Assembly (NCBI GenBank): GCA_944472155.2
Contig: OX235273.1
Coordinates: 8,343,204 to 8,407,203 of the forward strand
Direction of reading: 5' to 3'
From: Trichobilharzia szidati
Taxonomy: Eukaryota > Platyhelminthes > Trematoda > Strigeidida > Schistosomatidae
DNA: 64,000 nucleotides
Within the stretch, counting starts at the first letter, position 1, and each line of letters begins with the position of its first letter. Below the pieces are notes generated by a model. That model worked only from the letters and a program-made list of their open reading frames with translations. It was not told the origin of the DNA and searched no databases. A program made the position numbers and the translations under genes. Shown in pieces: positions 23,701 through 36,058 of this stretch.

Positions 23701-26700
23701 ACTGTTTTTATGGATTCTGAGTGGATGATGGGGCTTCAACAGCACGTTTGTTCCTTTCTTCTGCATACCTGTTTGACTGGATGGCCCACGTCGGCCCATA
23801 ATCTGTCTTCCCCTCCTCGGACCACATGCCTTATATTACAATTGGACTTGCTCTCAAGATTTTGTTTCCCAGTCAGTCACGTAGAGAGATATAGAGTAGA
23901 AAGTGGCGTCAGTCAACGGTTTTTATCCAACCTGTGCCCAATCCATCACACTTGGCTTGTTCCCAGACATTCGTGTTGCTTAATCTTTCTGGTCAACCCA
24001 CCACTTTACGTTGATTACGGATGCGGCAAAAGAAGCTTTCGATTAAGATCTTCAGTGGCCTCTTAGAAATGCATTTCGTGAAGCGATAGTCAAGTTTCTG
24101 ACCCACACAGACTCATGAAATATCTTGACATCGGCGCCGAAATTAAGAATTTTCTTTTTTCTTTTGAGTGTAGGAGATTTCTTAGCTGGTTTTCACAACC
24201 CCTTTCGTAACGACTATCTGTAGTGGAAATGATGCTCCTGAGATGAGTGGAAGAATTGGCTCCCTTCAACTTTCTACCCTTGATTATTATTATTATTGTA
24301 TCCTTTAATTCCTACAGGAACATATGGCTTCAGCCGTGCGTCTCCATTGCGTTCTGTTCTCTGCTAGAGTCTTCACCTGGCTCCAAGTCCTGTTTTTGTG
24401 GCTCATCGGTGCACTAGACAATCTTTTGTTTCACCATCCCTCTCTCTTCTATTAGTTTCCAAGTGTCCGTAGTGAGCCATTGTTTGTCCTGTCTCCTCTT
24501 CTTTCTGCCTAGAACTTCCATGCTGGTTTGACTCCACACTGTTTTCAAGTTGTCCCAGTGTTTTTCGACGCTGACCTCTTCGCCAGTGTTGATTTGTGTC
24601 TCGGCTTTTTCCCTCGTTCTTGCAGTGGAAAAGTCCTCTGAATCCTGGTCCTTCAGTTTTTGAGTGTTGAACTTGGCTTGTGGTCTATCTGCAGCTCCTG
24701 ATTCTCTGAAAGCTTTTAATTTGATTTGGATTGTCCCTTGTACGAGATAGTGGTCTGAGCCAATGTCTGCTCCTCTTCTTACTTTTGTGTCCAGCAGGCT
24801 GCGCCTCCACTTCCTTGAGATTGAGATGAAGTCGATTTGATATTTGGTTCGCCCATCTGTTGACACCTGTTTAGCCGTGTGGATATCCTTGTGTTTGTAA
24901 ACGCTGCCACCAATCACTAGTTCATTGAAGGCGCAGTATTCGGCGAAGAGTTCTCCGTTTTCATTCATTTCTCCCAGAGCTTCTCTACCCATGATGAGTT
25001 CCCTTCCTGTGTTGTCTGATCCTAGTTTGGCGTTCATGTCCCCCATTAGTATTTCAATGTAACCAGCTGGAGTATTGTCCATTGTTGTCTGCAGTTGTCT
25101 GTAGAATTCTTCTTTCGTTTCGAGGTCTGCGTTGTTGGTCGCTGCATAGCACTGCATAATTGACACTTTCCTTCCTTTGGAGTTGAATCTGGCGGTTATT
25201 ATCCTGGGCGAGATCGCCTCTCATTGCATCAGGGCCTTCGTTGACGTTGGTGACATCATGATAGCCACGCACTTGGTGTGCGAGTGGTTATCTTCTGGGT
25301 GACCGGAGTCGATCACTGACTCACCCGTTGACAATTTGGTGAGTCCATTCCCGTTTCATCTGCTTTCACATATTCCCAGTACTTGAATTCTGTATTTTTT
25401 CATTTCGTTTGCGATCTGGGCAGCTTTGCCAATCTCGTACATGGTGCGGACATTCGATGTCCCCACACAGACTTTTTCTTTTGGCTCGAGGTGATTCATC
25501 GTGCTGAAGTTTCTGTAGCAGCTTTGTTTACAGGGTGGGGTTGCTAGCTTGACGCCTGAGAAGGGGGGTTGTTACACCAATTTATAATTTAGAGAGAAGC
25601 GACCTTGTGGATTGCTCCCCTTAAAAACCAGGAAAACAGGGAATAAACAAGCAGAAAAGCACCAGCACGGGAAAATAATTCACAACAAGAAGGGTAACAG
25701 GCGACAACAACAATAATAATATCACAGTCAATTGCAGTTAACCAAAATGATACCAAAACCATAGATTCACTGACCTGAGCCAACTTGAACATGTAAATCC
25801 GTCAATATATATACAATTATAGGTATTAGTTAGTGTTATTCAAGCACAGAGTGGCAAATAGATAGCTATAGGTGTTATTGATATACAATATTATATCCAA
25901 GGATTCAGTGTTTCAAAGTCAAATAATTGTAAAAGTTTTTCGCAACTTTTTGATAAGATATTCCACAAAAATCAGAGTTTTAGATAACTATGTAAATGTA
26001 GCGCAGTTATCGAGCTTTTTACACTCATTCAACTACCCGATCAATAACGATGATATTTTTCTCTCCCTGAAGACAATGCACCAGTGAAAGAGAACTTGGT
26101 GATTGGAGAGAAACGAATTCGAGAACTGAAAAGTAGGTTTGCAGTTGCGTTGATCTACTTGTGTAAACGTATATACATATATGATTTTTGATGTGATATC
26201 ACACGTTATCTGGCGAACATTCTGTTATAACATGATGCAGAAGTCACAAAACCAAACAAATCTTGTAGTTCATGCGGACATTTTTTTTAGCTAGTGTGGT
26301 TGAATGTACACAAATGTCAATTTACTTCTGGTTTGAGCCAGTCAAACCTTTGACAGACCGGATGATCAGATTATGGATACGGAAAAGGAAGCTTTCGATA
26401 AAGATCTTCAGTGACCTCTTAGAAATGCATTTCGTGAAGCGGTAGTAGGGTTTCTGACCCACACAGACTCATGAACTATCTTGACATCGGCGCTGAAATT
26501 GACAATTTTGTCCTTTCTTTCGAGTGTAGGAGATTTCTCAGCTGGTTTAGACAACCCCTTTCGTGCCGACTATGTGTATTGGAAATGATGGTGCTGAGAT
26601 GAGTGGAAGAATTGACTCCCTTCAACTTTCTTCCCTTGATAGTGATTGGCATTACAAAATAATTACACTCCGAATCTTTCACACTCATTTAGTGATCTGA

Positions 26701-29700
26701 TCAGTAACGCTGATATTTTTCTCTCCCTGAAGACAATACATCAAAGAAAGCTAATTTGATTATTGGGGCGAAGCGAATTCCAGACCTGGAGGGTACGTTT
26801 GCAGTTGCACTAATTTACTTCTGTATACGCATATACATATCCAATTTCTGATGTGATATCACACGTTATCTGGCGAACATTCTGTTATAACATGATGCAG
26901 AAGTCACAAAACCAAACAAATCTTGTAGTTCATGTGGACATCATTTCTAGTTAGTGTAATTGAATGTCTGCAAATGTCAATTTACTTCTGGTTTGAGCAA
27001 GTCAAACCTTTGACAGACCGGATGACCAGTTCACGATGTACAGTAACAGGATTCAACTAACCTCAGGTTACCTCCAAACAAGCGATTTATCAGGCTGGCT
27101 GCATACATATAACATATGAACTGATGATTTACGCACACACGCTTGAGAGTGCTACTTTCAATGAACGAAGCAGAGAACGAGGCAGTCAGAATGTGTCAAA
27201 GACGTTTGAAATGACGAATCATCACTTTGCGTCACTCAGTGTACCCAGTGCAAAATGTGTGAAGAACGCAAAAGAATGTTTCAATCGCTCATTAAGCAGT
27301 AGCCGGTGTGATGTGTCTAGTCCTCAGGATGTTGCAGACTGAATTTTTATCATCAGTCAATATTTGCGATGTGCTCAAGCCATATGCTGGGCGACTGGCC
27401 AAAATTATGCACACTGGATGAATATAAGTTGATGCCCTGCATCCGATCAAGCCACAGAAACGATGATCGCGAGGAATACTTGTCGACCGGCGGTGTTATT
27501 CGAAGACTACTTGCATCCTCAGCCTATTCAACACTTGACCAACCACACACAATGAGGTGAATTGGCAAATTAAGAAACATATTTCCGCAGCTTCCTGCCG
27601 ATTACCCCCAATCATCCTAAGACAATCCGATGAACTGCATTGGGAGTTGAGTGTGTAGAGACTGATCCTTGGAGATCGGGAAGACAGTGAGAAGGGTTGA
27701 GACGAGAAATGAATAGACCATTTATTTTCTGTTCAAAATCATATTTTAATCTTCGTAAACTTCTATTGACCTCTAACAGTCAATGATCACAATTCACTGT
27801 ATAATTTTTCAGAGGCTGCCAAAATGAGGCTTTTCGAAGCAGCTGAAACATACAAGAAATTCACATTAAATCTGAATGATACACGTAAGTAGAATGTAAT
27901 GAGTGTGTATGAAAACAATATTTCGAAGAATTGTCATAGTTAGTGAGCATTTGACTGCAATAATGAGCCCTCGATGATGAAATAAATGAATCGCGAATAA
28001 TCGACGACAGCACTGGTACCATCAAAGACAAATTTCAGATTTTGAGACATTAGAATTGGCAAATCACTCGACTGCATGTCTCCTTAACTGTCTTTCGTGA
28101 CAGTCCAGTCATCACTATCGCAATTGTCCTATCACTTCACGCGTGTAATATGCAATCTCCATGAGCTGGTTTGCAGGATTGTGATTTGTTTCAAGGCTGA
28201 TCATAGAATGATGTGGTGACGTGTGGCCGATTGAGTGAGTGGCTGCAGCAGAGATGAAAGTGTTTATTCCTCAATTCTGGATTACTGTCACGTTGGGGAC
28301 ATGAAGTAACCTCATTGCGAGACTTGTTAAGCCTAAGGTCAATCGCCAACCAGTCAGAAACATTTATTCTCCTGTGAGCTGGTGGAGATTTAATGTTGCT
28401 AACACTGTTCAGATATCAGGTGTTTACCCTTGTTAGGATAGTCTGTTCACAATTACCTCATATTCTTGTGTTGAAATAACAACTGAACAAGCATGTAAGA
28501 CCAGGTAGAACTGGACATCTGTTTCGTCTTAAATTTGATTGTTTATTCAACCTTATCAAATGGTTTTGATGAGAAGTGATTACACAGGCACTCACCAACC
28601 GGGATTCGAATCCAAGAACTACTGGTTACAACGCGTGCTGGTAGATCATTCAATCACTGGGACCCGATGCAGTGACCAGTTTCGGTCGGTTTTCGACATG
28701 AAAGTTTGCACATGGGTGCGCCAGTTCAAGTCGCCACACACCAGTTTATGAACGTTCAATTCCACCAATTCTTGTTTGTAGCTTGGCAACCAACCAATGT
28801 CACGGGCGTGTATTTATCCCTTCACTCGACGTCGTGGATCACAGTGGTCATAACCTCTCACCAGAACTACATGTCAATTCGTACTGCATAGAGGCGGTCA
28901 CTGATGGACATCAGATTAATTTTCATGAGTTACTTCGTAGAGACTTAATGAGTTGCAAGTTTCATCACATATTCGTATCAGTTGGAGAAGCATTTTCCAT
29001 TGGTACCCTGAATCTCTGGGAATAGGAAATAATTCGTTGGATTTAATTGGATGTATCGTGATATCTTTTAATTGTACATGCAATCACTGAAATTGTTTTG
29101 TGACAATGTAAATTCATGACGAGTGTTCCTGGTTCAAGTACAGGTGTTCAGTTTAATAGTATCTTTTGACCTGACCTATGTCATTGAGAAGCCTGACGTG
29201 TTTTATACGCATCATCTACATTGGCGAAATTTAATGACAAATTTCCCTTTGAATCTTTCAGAATTCGATTCATTACGAAATAATTTCCGATGGACTCCAC
29301 GGATTTTCATTGCTAGCATAGGTAAATTATTTGCATTATTCTGCATTTTTACTGAATGCTCGATTTTAATGTTGGATATTTAAGAATTTGCATATTTCTG
29401 TTGTGTTCCCAGTAAATCTATCCGTCGTGTGTCCACATCAAGCAGTAAAGTTGTGACGAAATGCGAATTAAATTGACATAATTATATTCTGTTAGTACAT
29501 ACAGATCAACATGTAATGTGCGCAGTAATTAATGTGTTTCTTGTCAGTCCCAGGCGGTGAATTTTCGATAGATTTCGGCGTATGCTGGTGGAATTTTGAC
29601 AGTTTTGTGCTGATATAATGTGAACTTGCGGGGAACTTTGGAGATTTGTGTGTAATTTAGGTGTTTTTGAGTTTTCGAGACAAAACGGAGTAATTCACTT

Positions 29701-31450
29701 GCCTCCAAATTACCTCACATTTTTCTACTTCAGGAGGTCGATGAAGCAGTGAAACTCGCAGGTAATTTGTCGGTCATTCGAAAGATATGAGACTGTCAGG
29801 GAATCGAAAGTACCATTTGAATAGATGATGCGTGAATCGTTCCCTCAGGAACTTCAGTTAAATTTCCTGTATTATATTGGTATGAGAACGTCAGTTTTCA
29901 TCTCACCCTCTTCCCTACACTAAAGGCATAGGTTTCAACTGAACTGGTGATTGTGATTCAGCTTGCCTCCACATGAAACATTATGTTTCACTGCTCTCTC
30001 AGCGTCAAACATTCTGTGAATTTCGTGTCTCACTATCTTCCGCACTTCATTTCAATCCATAGAAATTTATTTTCGTTTCCTGTCAGATGCACTTTTCGAA
30101 AAAACAGAAGAGGTGGAGAATCAACGACTTCATTATTTACTATGTAAGTCAATCTGAAATCATAACAGTTTCATCCCCCTTAGTACTTTGTCCAAGAGAA
30201 AGAGCGAAAGTCTTAATAAACACAGTTGTTGCGGAGTTTTACATACTGACAAAGTAGGTTCCTTAAGTGTAACTTTTCTTCATGGTGAAATGTATTCATT
30301 AATTCATTCATTTATTCATACTTCGCGCAATTGATTCATGAACATTTCATGACGTTCGCTGCATATCCCTCACCTAATAATAGAGTGGAATATTCTGTAT
30401 AAAGTTGCAGTGAATGCACTGGATATGTTGGAGAGATAATGAAGCATTTCAGTTAACATTTACTCGACAACAATACGGATGGAATGAGGTCTAAACCTTA
30501 AGCTGATCTTGAGTGTTACCTGAATGACACGTTTGTGTGGGTGCTTCGAGTGGCAGAAATGTGTCACTGTCAACTGTCCCACTCCCTCACTATATTTGTT
30601 TTATCAACTCCCACAATACATCTGCATCCTAAATGACATAAGAATGACAATTGTATCTGTCTGCACACAGACATGGTCGGTGCATAGCAAGGAATGCAAT
30701 AGTAAATTAAAAATCACTTTTACGTACACTTTTTGCCTAAAGGTTTCACCATTCGACGTTGACCTCTGGGGATTAATGTTGAAGTCGATTGGTTCGCCTG
30801 GCTGTAGTCAGTCAAGCATCCACGTCATTTAGCACGATGTTACGATAGGCTGCACGTGTGCGCTCTCCAACTAGATACCTAGCTGGTTAGGCAGACATCA
30901 CTGCCGAAACAAAAGTTATGTATCTGAATAAAAGTTTATCACTCTACAGTCAAGGTAGAAACACAGAATCTACATACTTCGTTCATGCAACAACATCTCG
31001 CTTCAATTCACACAGAAGAAGAACAACCTACGGCTGGCTGATGCAGTTCAGTCGAAGTATTGATGCAAGTGTAGTATTCAAGGAGTGCCATGAAACACGG
31101 AACTCTTAATCCATACTTCGCTGGGTTGTGGCACATTTCGATAAATGGAACATTATCACCATCAGACAATCACCGTCCACGGGAAGCATTGTTGTCGAAT
31201 TTTGCATTGAATGTAAGTGACATCATTCAAGCAACAGTTTCATGTCAATATTCAGCATCGTGACAACATCTTAGGGTTTAGATGGCATAAATACCATGGT
31301 TGAAACAGATAGTTAGTCAGTCAATCAGTGTTGATCTTCGTGTTCATTCTTCGCTACGATTATGGAACTTATGTGTGTTAATTCATCTCATTGGTGTTCG
31401 ATCGTTGTAATTTTTCAGATAAACATCGTCTACCAGGAATGGATCAGTAG
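17760..31450 (+). CDS. gene A: micro-exon-type secreted protein
   Basis: Join 17760-17817, 18872-18901, 19549-19611, 19975-20028, 20840-20899, 21393-21443, 22548-22616, 22912-22956, 26073-26132, 26733-26792, 27813-27884, 29262-29321, 30087-30143, 31419-31450: 771 nt, predicted 256 aa. All introns are GT/AG. Every internal exon is a multiple of 3 and phase 1-1, so exons can be skipped or duplicated without frameshift. Exon 1 is a signal peptide (MTFSVSITFLLLICLLSCF). The mature part is charged, lysine/glutamate-rich and probably helical, with N-glycosylation sequons in exons 3, 6, 10 and 11 (NET, NKS, NNT, NDT). No enzymatic domain was recognised. The architecture resembles schistosome MEG families; membership and secretion are inference. 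Exons 9 and 10 are tandem duplicates. The start is chosen from the TATA position and paralogue conservation. Transcript evidence is absent here, and extra micro-exons could be missed. Confidence 0.75.
17818..18871 (+). other. gene A intron 1
   Basis: Contains, on the minus strand at about 18560-18450, a short remnant resembling the Perere-3-like endonuclease region (mirrored on the plus strand at 57340-57500). The remainder is unrecognised but conserved with gene B intron 1. Confidence 0.45.
20228..20482. mobile_element. 229-bp foldback element with 13-bp target duplication
   Basis: A 13-bp direct repeat TAATTACCCGACA (20228-20240 and 20470-20482) flanks 20241-20469. The insert is a near-perfect hairpin: about 50 bp at 20278-20330 pairs with 20343-20397 around a 12-nt loop. 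The mirrored position in gene B intron 4 (about 55650-55675) is an unoccupied site with one copy of the target. The loop and right arm resemble the PLE 3' flank at 10640-10720. It lies in intron 4 of gene A. Confidence 0.8.
21444..22547 (+). other. gene A intron 6
   Basis: Intron with conserved open stretches (21572-21793) shared by four copies in the window. These are conserved because the whole module is duplicated. It contains the SINE-A insertion at 22223-22452. Confidence 0.55.
22223..22452 (-). mobile_element. tRNA-related SINE, family A (copy 2, precise insertion)
   Basis: A 230-bp SINE on the minus strand, bounded by the 5-bp repeat ACAAC (22218-22222 and 22453-22457). The head is tRNA-like: GCGTCGG at its start can pair with CCGACGC, box B is GGTTCGATCCCC, and the A box is TGGCATAGCGGTTAGG. 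The middle, with AGGCTAGCAACCCCATCCTG, resembles the 5' end of the RTE elements (34597-34650). The tail reads TTGAAGCCCTATGTTCCACT and ends in AAAAAAA. Gene B intron 6 has the empty site (about 50077-50083), so it inserted after the duplication. Confidence 0.85.
23220..24000. other. gene A intron 8, arm-specific part
   Basis: This sequence has no counterpart at the mirrored site of gene B (about 49130). A 118-codon frame at 23710-24066 has no recognised domain and looks incidental. Confidence 0.45.
24010..27030 (+). repeat. tandem duplication carrying exons 9 and 10 of gene A
   Basis: Apart from the inserted RTE, 24010-24285 plus 26010-26350 repeats as 26360-27030. The exon-to-exon distance is 660 bp (26073 to 26733). 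The introns following each exon are nearly identical (26190-26280 against 26850-26940), while the exons differ at about half of their residues. Gene B has a single unit (48600-49130). Confidence 0.85.
24286..26010 (-). mobile_element. RTE-clade (SR2-like) element keeping the endonuclease, RT deleted
   Basis: Inserted antisense in intron 8 of gene A. The 5' UTR (about 25760-25500) matches the start of the 34.4 kb copy. The frame 25166-24414 encodes an AP-type endonuclease: ILMGDMNAKLGSDN is the catalytic GD.N block, YQIDFI follows, and GSDHYLV holds the SDH active-site motif. The frame then runs into the linker (KRRQDKQWLTTDTWKLIEERG) and jumps directly to the 3' UTR and end (GCACGGCTGAAGCC-type sequence at 24360-24310) with a (TAA)n tail at 24286-24298. 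The whole reverse transcriptase is missing. The 5' boundary near 26010 is approximate. Confidence 0.8.
28560..28890 (-). repeat. tRNA-like dispersed repeat, family C (copy 1)
   Basis: On the minus strand it has a tRNA-like block: box A-like GTGATTGAATGATCTACC followed by box B-like GGATTCGAATCCC. Diverged relatives occur at 36660-37010, 38850-39110, 40000-40280 and, reversed, at 47100-47350 (the mirror copy). It lies in intron 11 of gene A. The full extent of the family is uncertain. Confidence 0.5.
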
Positions 31451-31603
31451 AGTGGAGGAACATATCCACAATATCCTGAAGTCCCCTTCATCATGTGTTT
31501 TCCACTGTTTAACTCTCAACTTAGTAACTCTCTCTTCGACAGAAATGTTTACGAAAATACTTTTCTCTCTCTGTTTTTGTAAATTAATTTTAATACGAAT
31601 AAA
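31451..31603 (+). terminator. 3' UTR and polyadenylation signal of gene A
   Basis: An AATAAA hexamer at 31598-31603, followed by a GTGTGTGTGTGT downstream element. The equivalent signal of gene B is at 44603-44598 (minus), also followed by a GTGTGTGTCA tract. This supports the 3' end of both models. Confidence 0.7.
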
Positions 31604-32469
31604 TGTGTGTGTGTGTCAGTTTCATTAACGGTGAATTGTTTTGTGAACAGATGCTTTTCGGTGAGAATGTGTTATTGAGTGTTAGTTTGCCGGGATTTGA
31701 TTGATTATAGGTCTGCCCACCAGTTGATGAGAGATGGAGAGCATTCGTAAGGCTGTAGGAATTACTGGGTGACTGCTTTCTCCTCGTTTGGCACTCTGCA
31801 GCAGAACGACCCCACTGGGGTTCGCAATCGGTAACTGAATGAATGGAGAGAGAGCTCCTCTTGTGACCAGAAAATGATGGAGTTGCCTCCTGTGGTTGCT
31901 TCCATCTTAAAAGTAACAAACTAGGAGAAATCAGACATCCAGTGCTCCCTGCTGGTTATTCGAATGCTGATATCAGCTCGTGAGTGGATCAGTGACGTGG
32001 AAGCATCTTACAAACGTTTACATGAAGCGTGCAATTTCATGTCATTCCGCATAGCATTTTGAGCATTCTCCTCCGGTCCTAACACTTCTACACGCGTAAC
32101 AGTGCAGTTCTCCTGTCCCAATGGCATTCTGTCATACCCTCAGTATCAGATAATATGCATGATAGGGTGTACACAATTCTCGTCTGGTGCTGAGGAATAA
32201 TGAAAGAATCTTCGATAATCAAGCTTAGTGACCACACCGAAGTTGCTCACAGAAATGAGATCCCTCCTACTGATGAATATTGACTGTTCCAAAGGATATG
32301 TGACTGTGATTCTGTCAGCGGCATATTGTGCAGTGTTCCGCATCGCGTACAGCGATTCCCTTGTCACTTATCTACCTAAATCTTGAACATGAGAAATACG
32401 TGCCAAGTAACATGTCGCTATTAGTTAGTAGATTAACAAAACTATCGGCTTCGATGTGAAAAGTACCTT

Positions 32470-32860
32470 ATTAATCAGTCCCTGTCACATATGCCATTGA
32501 TTGTAAGCTACACTTCATATTTCAGACCATTACACAACCACACTCATATACAAACAACGCACAACGATTCATGATCTTCTTGTTTATATTCAGATTCATT
32601 ATTTTCAGACATCCCTAAAGACATCCATCATATTCACTTGTGTTATCCACAAAGGAATTGGTCAATTCAAATGCAAAATTACTCACTTCTTCCATTCTGA
32701 GTATAGTATTGATTTTCAAGAGCTCACTTTCATCACACTATCATCTCTGCTTCAATTTCAGCTGATGACGTGGGGACTTATCTAAATTTTAATTCCTCTT
32801 CAAATGATCAGTCACATGCCCTATTTTGACGCCAAACTCAGAATAAGAAAAGATGCCACT
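32470..32860 (-). repeat. apex inverted repeat A'
   Basis: Reverse complement of 34075-34370 and of 43190-43500. It marks the inner end of the left arm of the large inverted duplication. Confidence 0.75.
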
Positions 32861-32989
32861 CGCTGGTTATCCTCGGATAAGTATAGAGATGTGAAGCAAC
32901 GAAGAAGATCCTAAGGTTGAGTGGTTGTATACGATACAGTGCCTTGTCACACTCGTCAAGAAAAGAATGCACTTACTTAAGATACGTTC

Positions 32990-34370
32990 GTAAGTGAGTG
33001 GAAGTATATGTCGATCTAGCCAAGTTTACTTCTTCTTTCTGCGCAAGGGCTTTGTAGGATGCAAATCAGAATACTTGACAGATTTTCGAGAATACGAAAT
33101 GTATTTCACCATTGGAGATGTAAGGCGGTGATATATGCTTAGCTAGCTGCCGTGCATTCACCTGCGAACGATCTTAACACTACAGAGTGTCGATTGGCTT
33201 GTATGATTGTTTGCGTACATTCATCTCAAGGAAAAGACTTAAACAGAAATGCTTAGCAGACATTCTTGAGTGATTCAATAGTGTAGACTGACAATTCTGT
33301 GGGATTATTCACTGCTACGATTTCATCAATATTTACCTTCACTTGACAGTAAGAATCAACGAGATGAGCGAGAAATGAGAAGCAGAAGTGGACTCTGGGA
33401 GCGATCTATCCAAAAACTACTGTGAAATCTTTTCACATCTGTCCTCTGTCATTCTTGCTTTTACGTTGAAACTTATTCTACCTAAGACTAGTAAGTAGTA
33501 TCAGTTGTGTTTGCTAATTCTGAATGATGACATCGCTGGCTACCTCAAATTCGCTCACTTAAAGTATTCATGCTGTATGTGGTGTACAATAATTAATTTC
33601 TTTAAGTTGATTATTATCCGCTGTGCATTCCTCATTTATTCACCCACACTGTTGAACATCTTTTATTCGTATCCTTTTCTTCTGTGTTTGGTATTTGCAC
33701 GCTGTTTAAATCTACGCGCCGGTCACCTTTAACGCAGCTTAGCTGTTTCTGTCTGATTGACACACATTGACTGTGCTTTTCACGTCATTCAGCAACAGAC
33801 ACCTTACAATTAAGCTTTGTAAATAAATTTCATACTTTATGTTGAATATAGTACCGTACTTCAGACAAATCCTGTGATTCGGGATTTCACGTGTCAGTCA
33901 ACGTGTGGTTTTATTAATCGGTAGATTATCATCCTCAAATTATTTCCGAAGAAATTCGCATTTATTGTTCACAAGATATGCAGGACGAAGTGGATCTGGA
34001 TTGGACCCAGACCTGAACAGATATTCAGGTAACATCTTACAACAAGTAATTGCTCGGAATTTGAATGTTGTGGGATGGACGAGTTTGGGGTCCAAATGAG
34101 ACATTTGGGAGATCATGTCAAGTGGAAATGAAATCTTGAAAATTGATAACGTAGCCAGCTGAAATTGAAACAGGGAGGATAGTGCGATGAAAGTGAGCTC
34201 TTGAAACGCAATACTATACTCTGAATGGATGGATTGAGTAGTTATGCAATTGAATTGACCAAATCCTCTGTGAATAACATAAGTGAATGAGATGAATGTT
34301 GTTCAGGATGTGTGATGAGAAGGAATCTGAATATAAACAAGAATATCATGAATCCTTGTATCGTATTCAG
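32990..34370 (+). repeat. apex segment B-A, copy 1
   Basis: A direct, diverged repeat of 42330-43490; landmarks include 'gcttagctagctgc', 'acgatcttaacactacagagtgtc', 'caattctg' and 'gtgtggtttt'. Its last part (34075-34370) is the inverted partner of 32470-32860. No gene is recognised; the 75-codon frame at 33505-33732 is not open in the second copy. Confidence 0.75.
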
Positions 34371-34390
34371 GCTATATGTGGTGTACAATA

Positions 34391-36058
34391 ATGAATTTTG
34401 GTATCATTTTGGTTAACTGTAATTGACTGTGATATTATTATTGTTGTTGTCTCTTGTTATCCCTCTTGTTGTTAATTATTTTTACTGTGCTGTTATTGTT
34501 TTGATTTTTTTATTACTTGATTTCCTGGTTTTAATTCGAGCAACTTACAAGGTTGCTTCTCTCTAAACTATAATTTAATGTAACTATCCCTTTCTCAGGC
34601 GTGAGGCTGGCAACCTCACCCTTTAAACAAAGTTGCTGCAGAAACTTCAGCACGATGAATCTCTTTGCGCCAAAAGTAAAAGTCTGTGTTGGGACATGGT
34701 ATATCCGCACCCTGGCCACACTGGCGCGCAATTATGCTTCTGTCCATCTCATGCAAACTACTAAGCCGCATCATCCTGGAGAGAATCAAACATGTCCTGT
34801 ATGAAAAACGTTGGCTGGAACAGGCTGGATTCAGGAGAAACAAGTCATGCATTGATCAGATCGCCACATTACGGATCATCATTGAACAAAGCTTGGAATG
34901 GCAGTCACCTCTCTATCTCAACTTCATCGACTTTGAAAAGGCCTTCGACAGCGTCGATCGAGAGGTGCTTTGGCAACTACTTCGCTACTACGGGGTGCCA
35001 CCGACAATTATACGTCTCATCCTACAGCTGTACGACAATGCTGCATGCCAAGTAATCCACAACGGGAAACTTACGGAATCCTTCGAAGTGGGGACAGGAG
35101 TAAGACAAGGCTGCCTACTATCGCAAGTAGATCGGATAATGCGACAAAGAGCGGGCAATGAGGAAACAGGCATGAAATGGACTCACAAAAAAAACTTGGA
35201 GGATCTGGACTTCGCCGATGATATATGTCTGATTTCCCACAAACTGGAAGATATGCAAGCGAAAAGCAACAAGTTGGCAGAAGAAGCATCAAAAATAGAG
35301 GACTTCAGGTGAACATAGAGAAAACAGAGGTGATGAAGATTCTTGGGCTTCACCACCAACAGTAACAAAAACAACAGACAACAATCAGCATAAATGTGGG
35401 AACCAGAAAGAAACAACCTCTTTTCCCTACCTGGGAAGCATCGTTTCAACTACAGGCGGACGGAACTGACGAGGATATCAAAGCAAGAATCGAAAAGCAA
35501 AACAAGCTTTCACTACTCTCAAGTCTGTGTGGAGGTCAACAGCACTCAGCATCAAAAATAACATCCAGATTTTCAACTCCAATGTGAAGTCAGTCAGTGC
35601 TACTATACGGATCAGAGACTTGGCCAGTGCGTCATAAAGAGCATCTCAAACAAACTACAGAACTTCATTAACAGTTATCATAGCTCAATACTCAAGATCA
35701 CATGGCCAGAAAAGACCAGCAACAAAGATCTCTGGCATTGAGCGAACCAACACAGCAGGAACCGATTGTGAAACAAATATGCAGGAAGAAATGGAGATGG
35801 ATTGGCCATACTCTGAGGAAACAATGCATCAAGTGACATCACTAGACAAGCCATTGCTCGAGTGGAACCCGAAAGGGAAGCGGCGAGTTGGTCGTCAGTG
35901 CAAGGGTGACTTGGAGGAGGTCATGTGAAGAGGAGATGAAAGCGTGTGGGCAGACATGGAGCCAAGTGAATACTGTAGCAGAGAACAGAACGCAATGGAG
36001 ACGCACGGCTGAAGCCCCATGTTCGTCTACGATTTAAAGGAAACAAAAATAATAATAA
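34391..36058 (+). mobile_element. RTE-clade (SR2-like) element keeping RT, endonuclease deleted
   Basis: The 5' UTR starts near 34391 and matches the reverse complement of 25500-25770. The ORF begins around MNLFAPKVKVCVGTW (34654) and is cut after a few dozen codons. The frame 34686-35312 then enters the reverse transcriptase: EQAGFRRNKSC, the first palm block [20 protein letters not shown] with its metal-binding D, TGVRQGCLLS, and LDFADDICLIS with the FADD catalytic pair. A second small deletion follows GCLLS. The thumb and 3' part are frameshifted. The 3' UTR ends in GCACGGCTGAAGCCCCATG and an (AAT)n tail (36045-36060). It is the complement of the deletion in the copy at 24286-26010. Confidence 0.85.

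Larger units (their letters stand above)
12200..32860 (+). repeat. left arm of the large inverted duplication
   Basis: Landmarks in this arm recur in reverse complement in 43190-64000. Examples are 12200-12240 with 63961-64000, the promoter at 17640-17760 with 58170-58292, every exon of gene A with gene B, and 32470-32600 with 43440-43560. Summed mirrored coordinates stay near 76,000, apart from shifts explained by arm-specific insertions. Hand-aligned non-coding divergence is roughly 5-10 percent, so this is a real old duplication, not an assembly echo. Confidence 0.9.

Noticed and set aside
23710..24066. 118-residue frame
   Set aside because: No recognisable domain, present in only one arm, in the intron of gene A, and overlapping the duplicated intron sequence.
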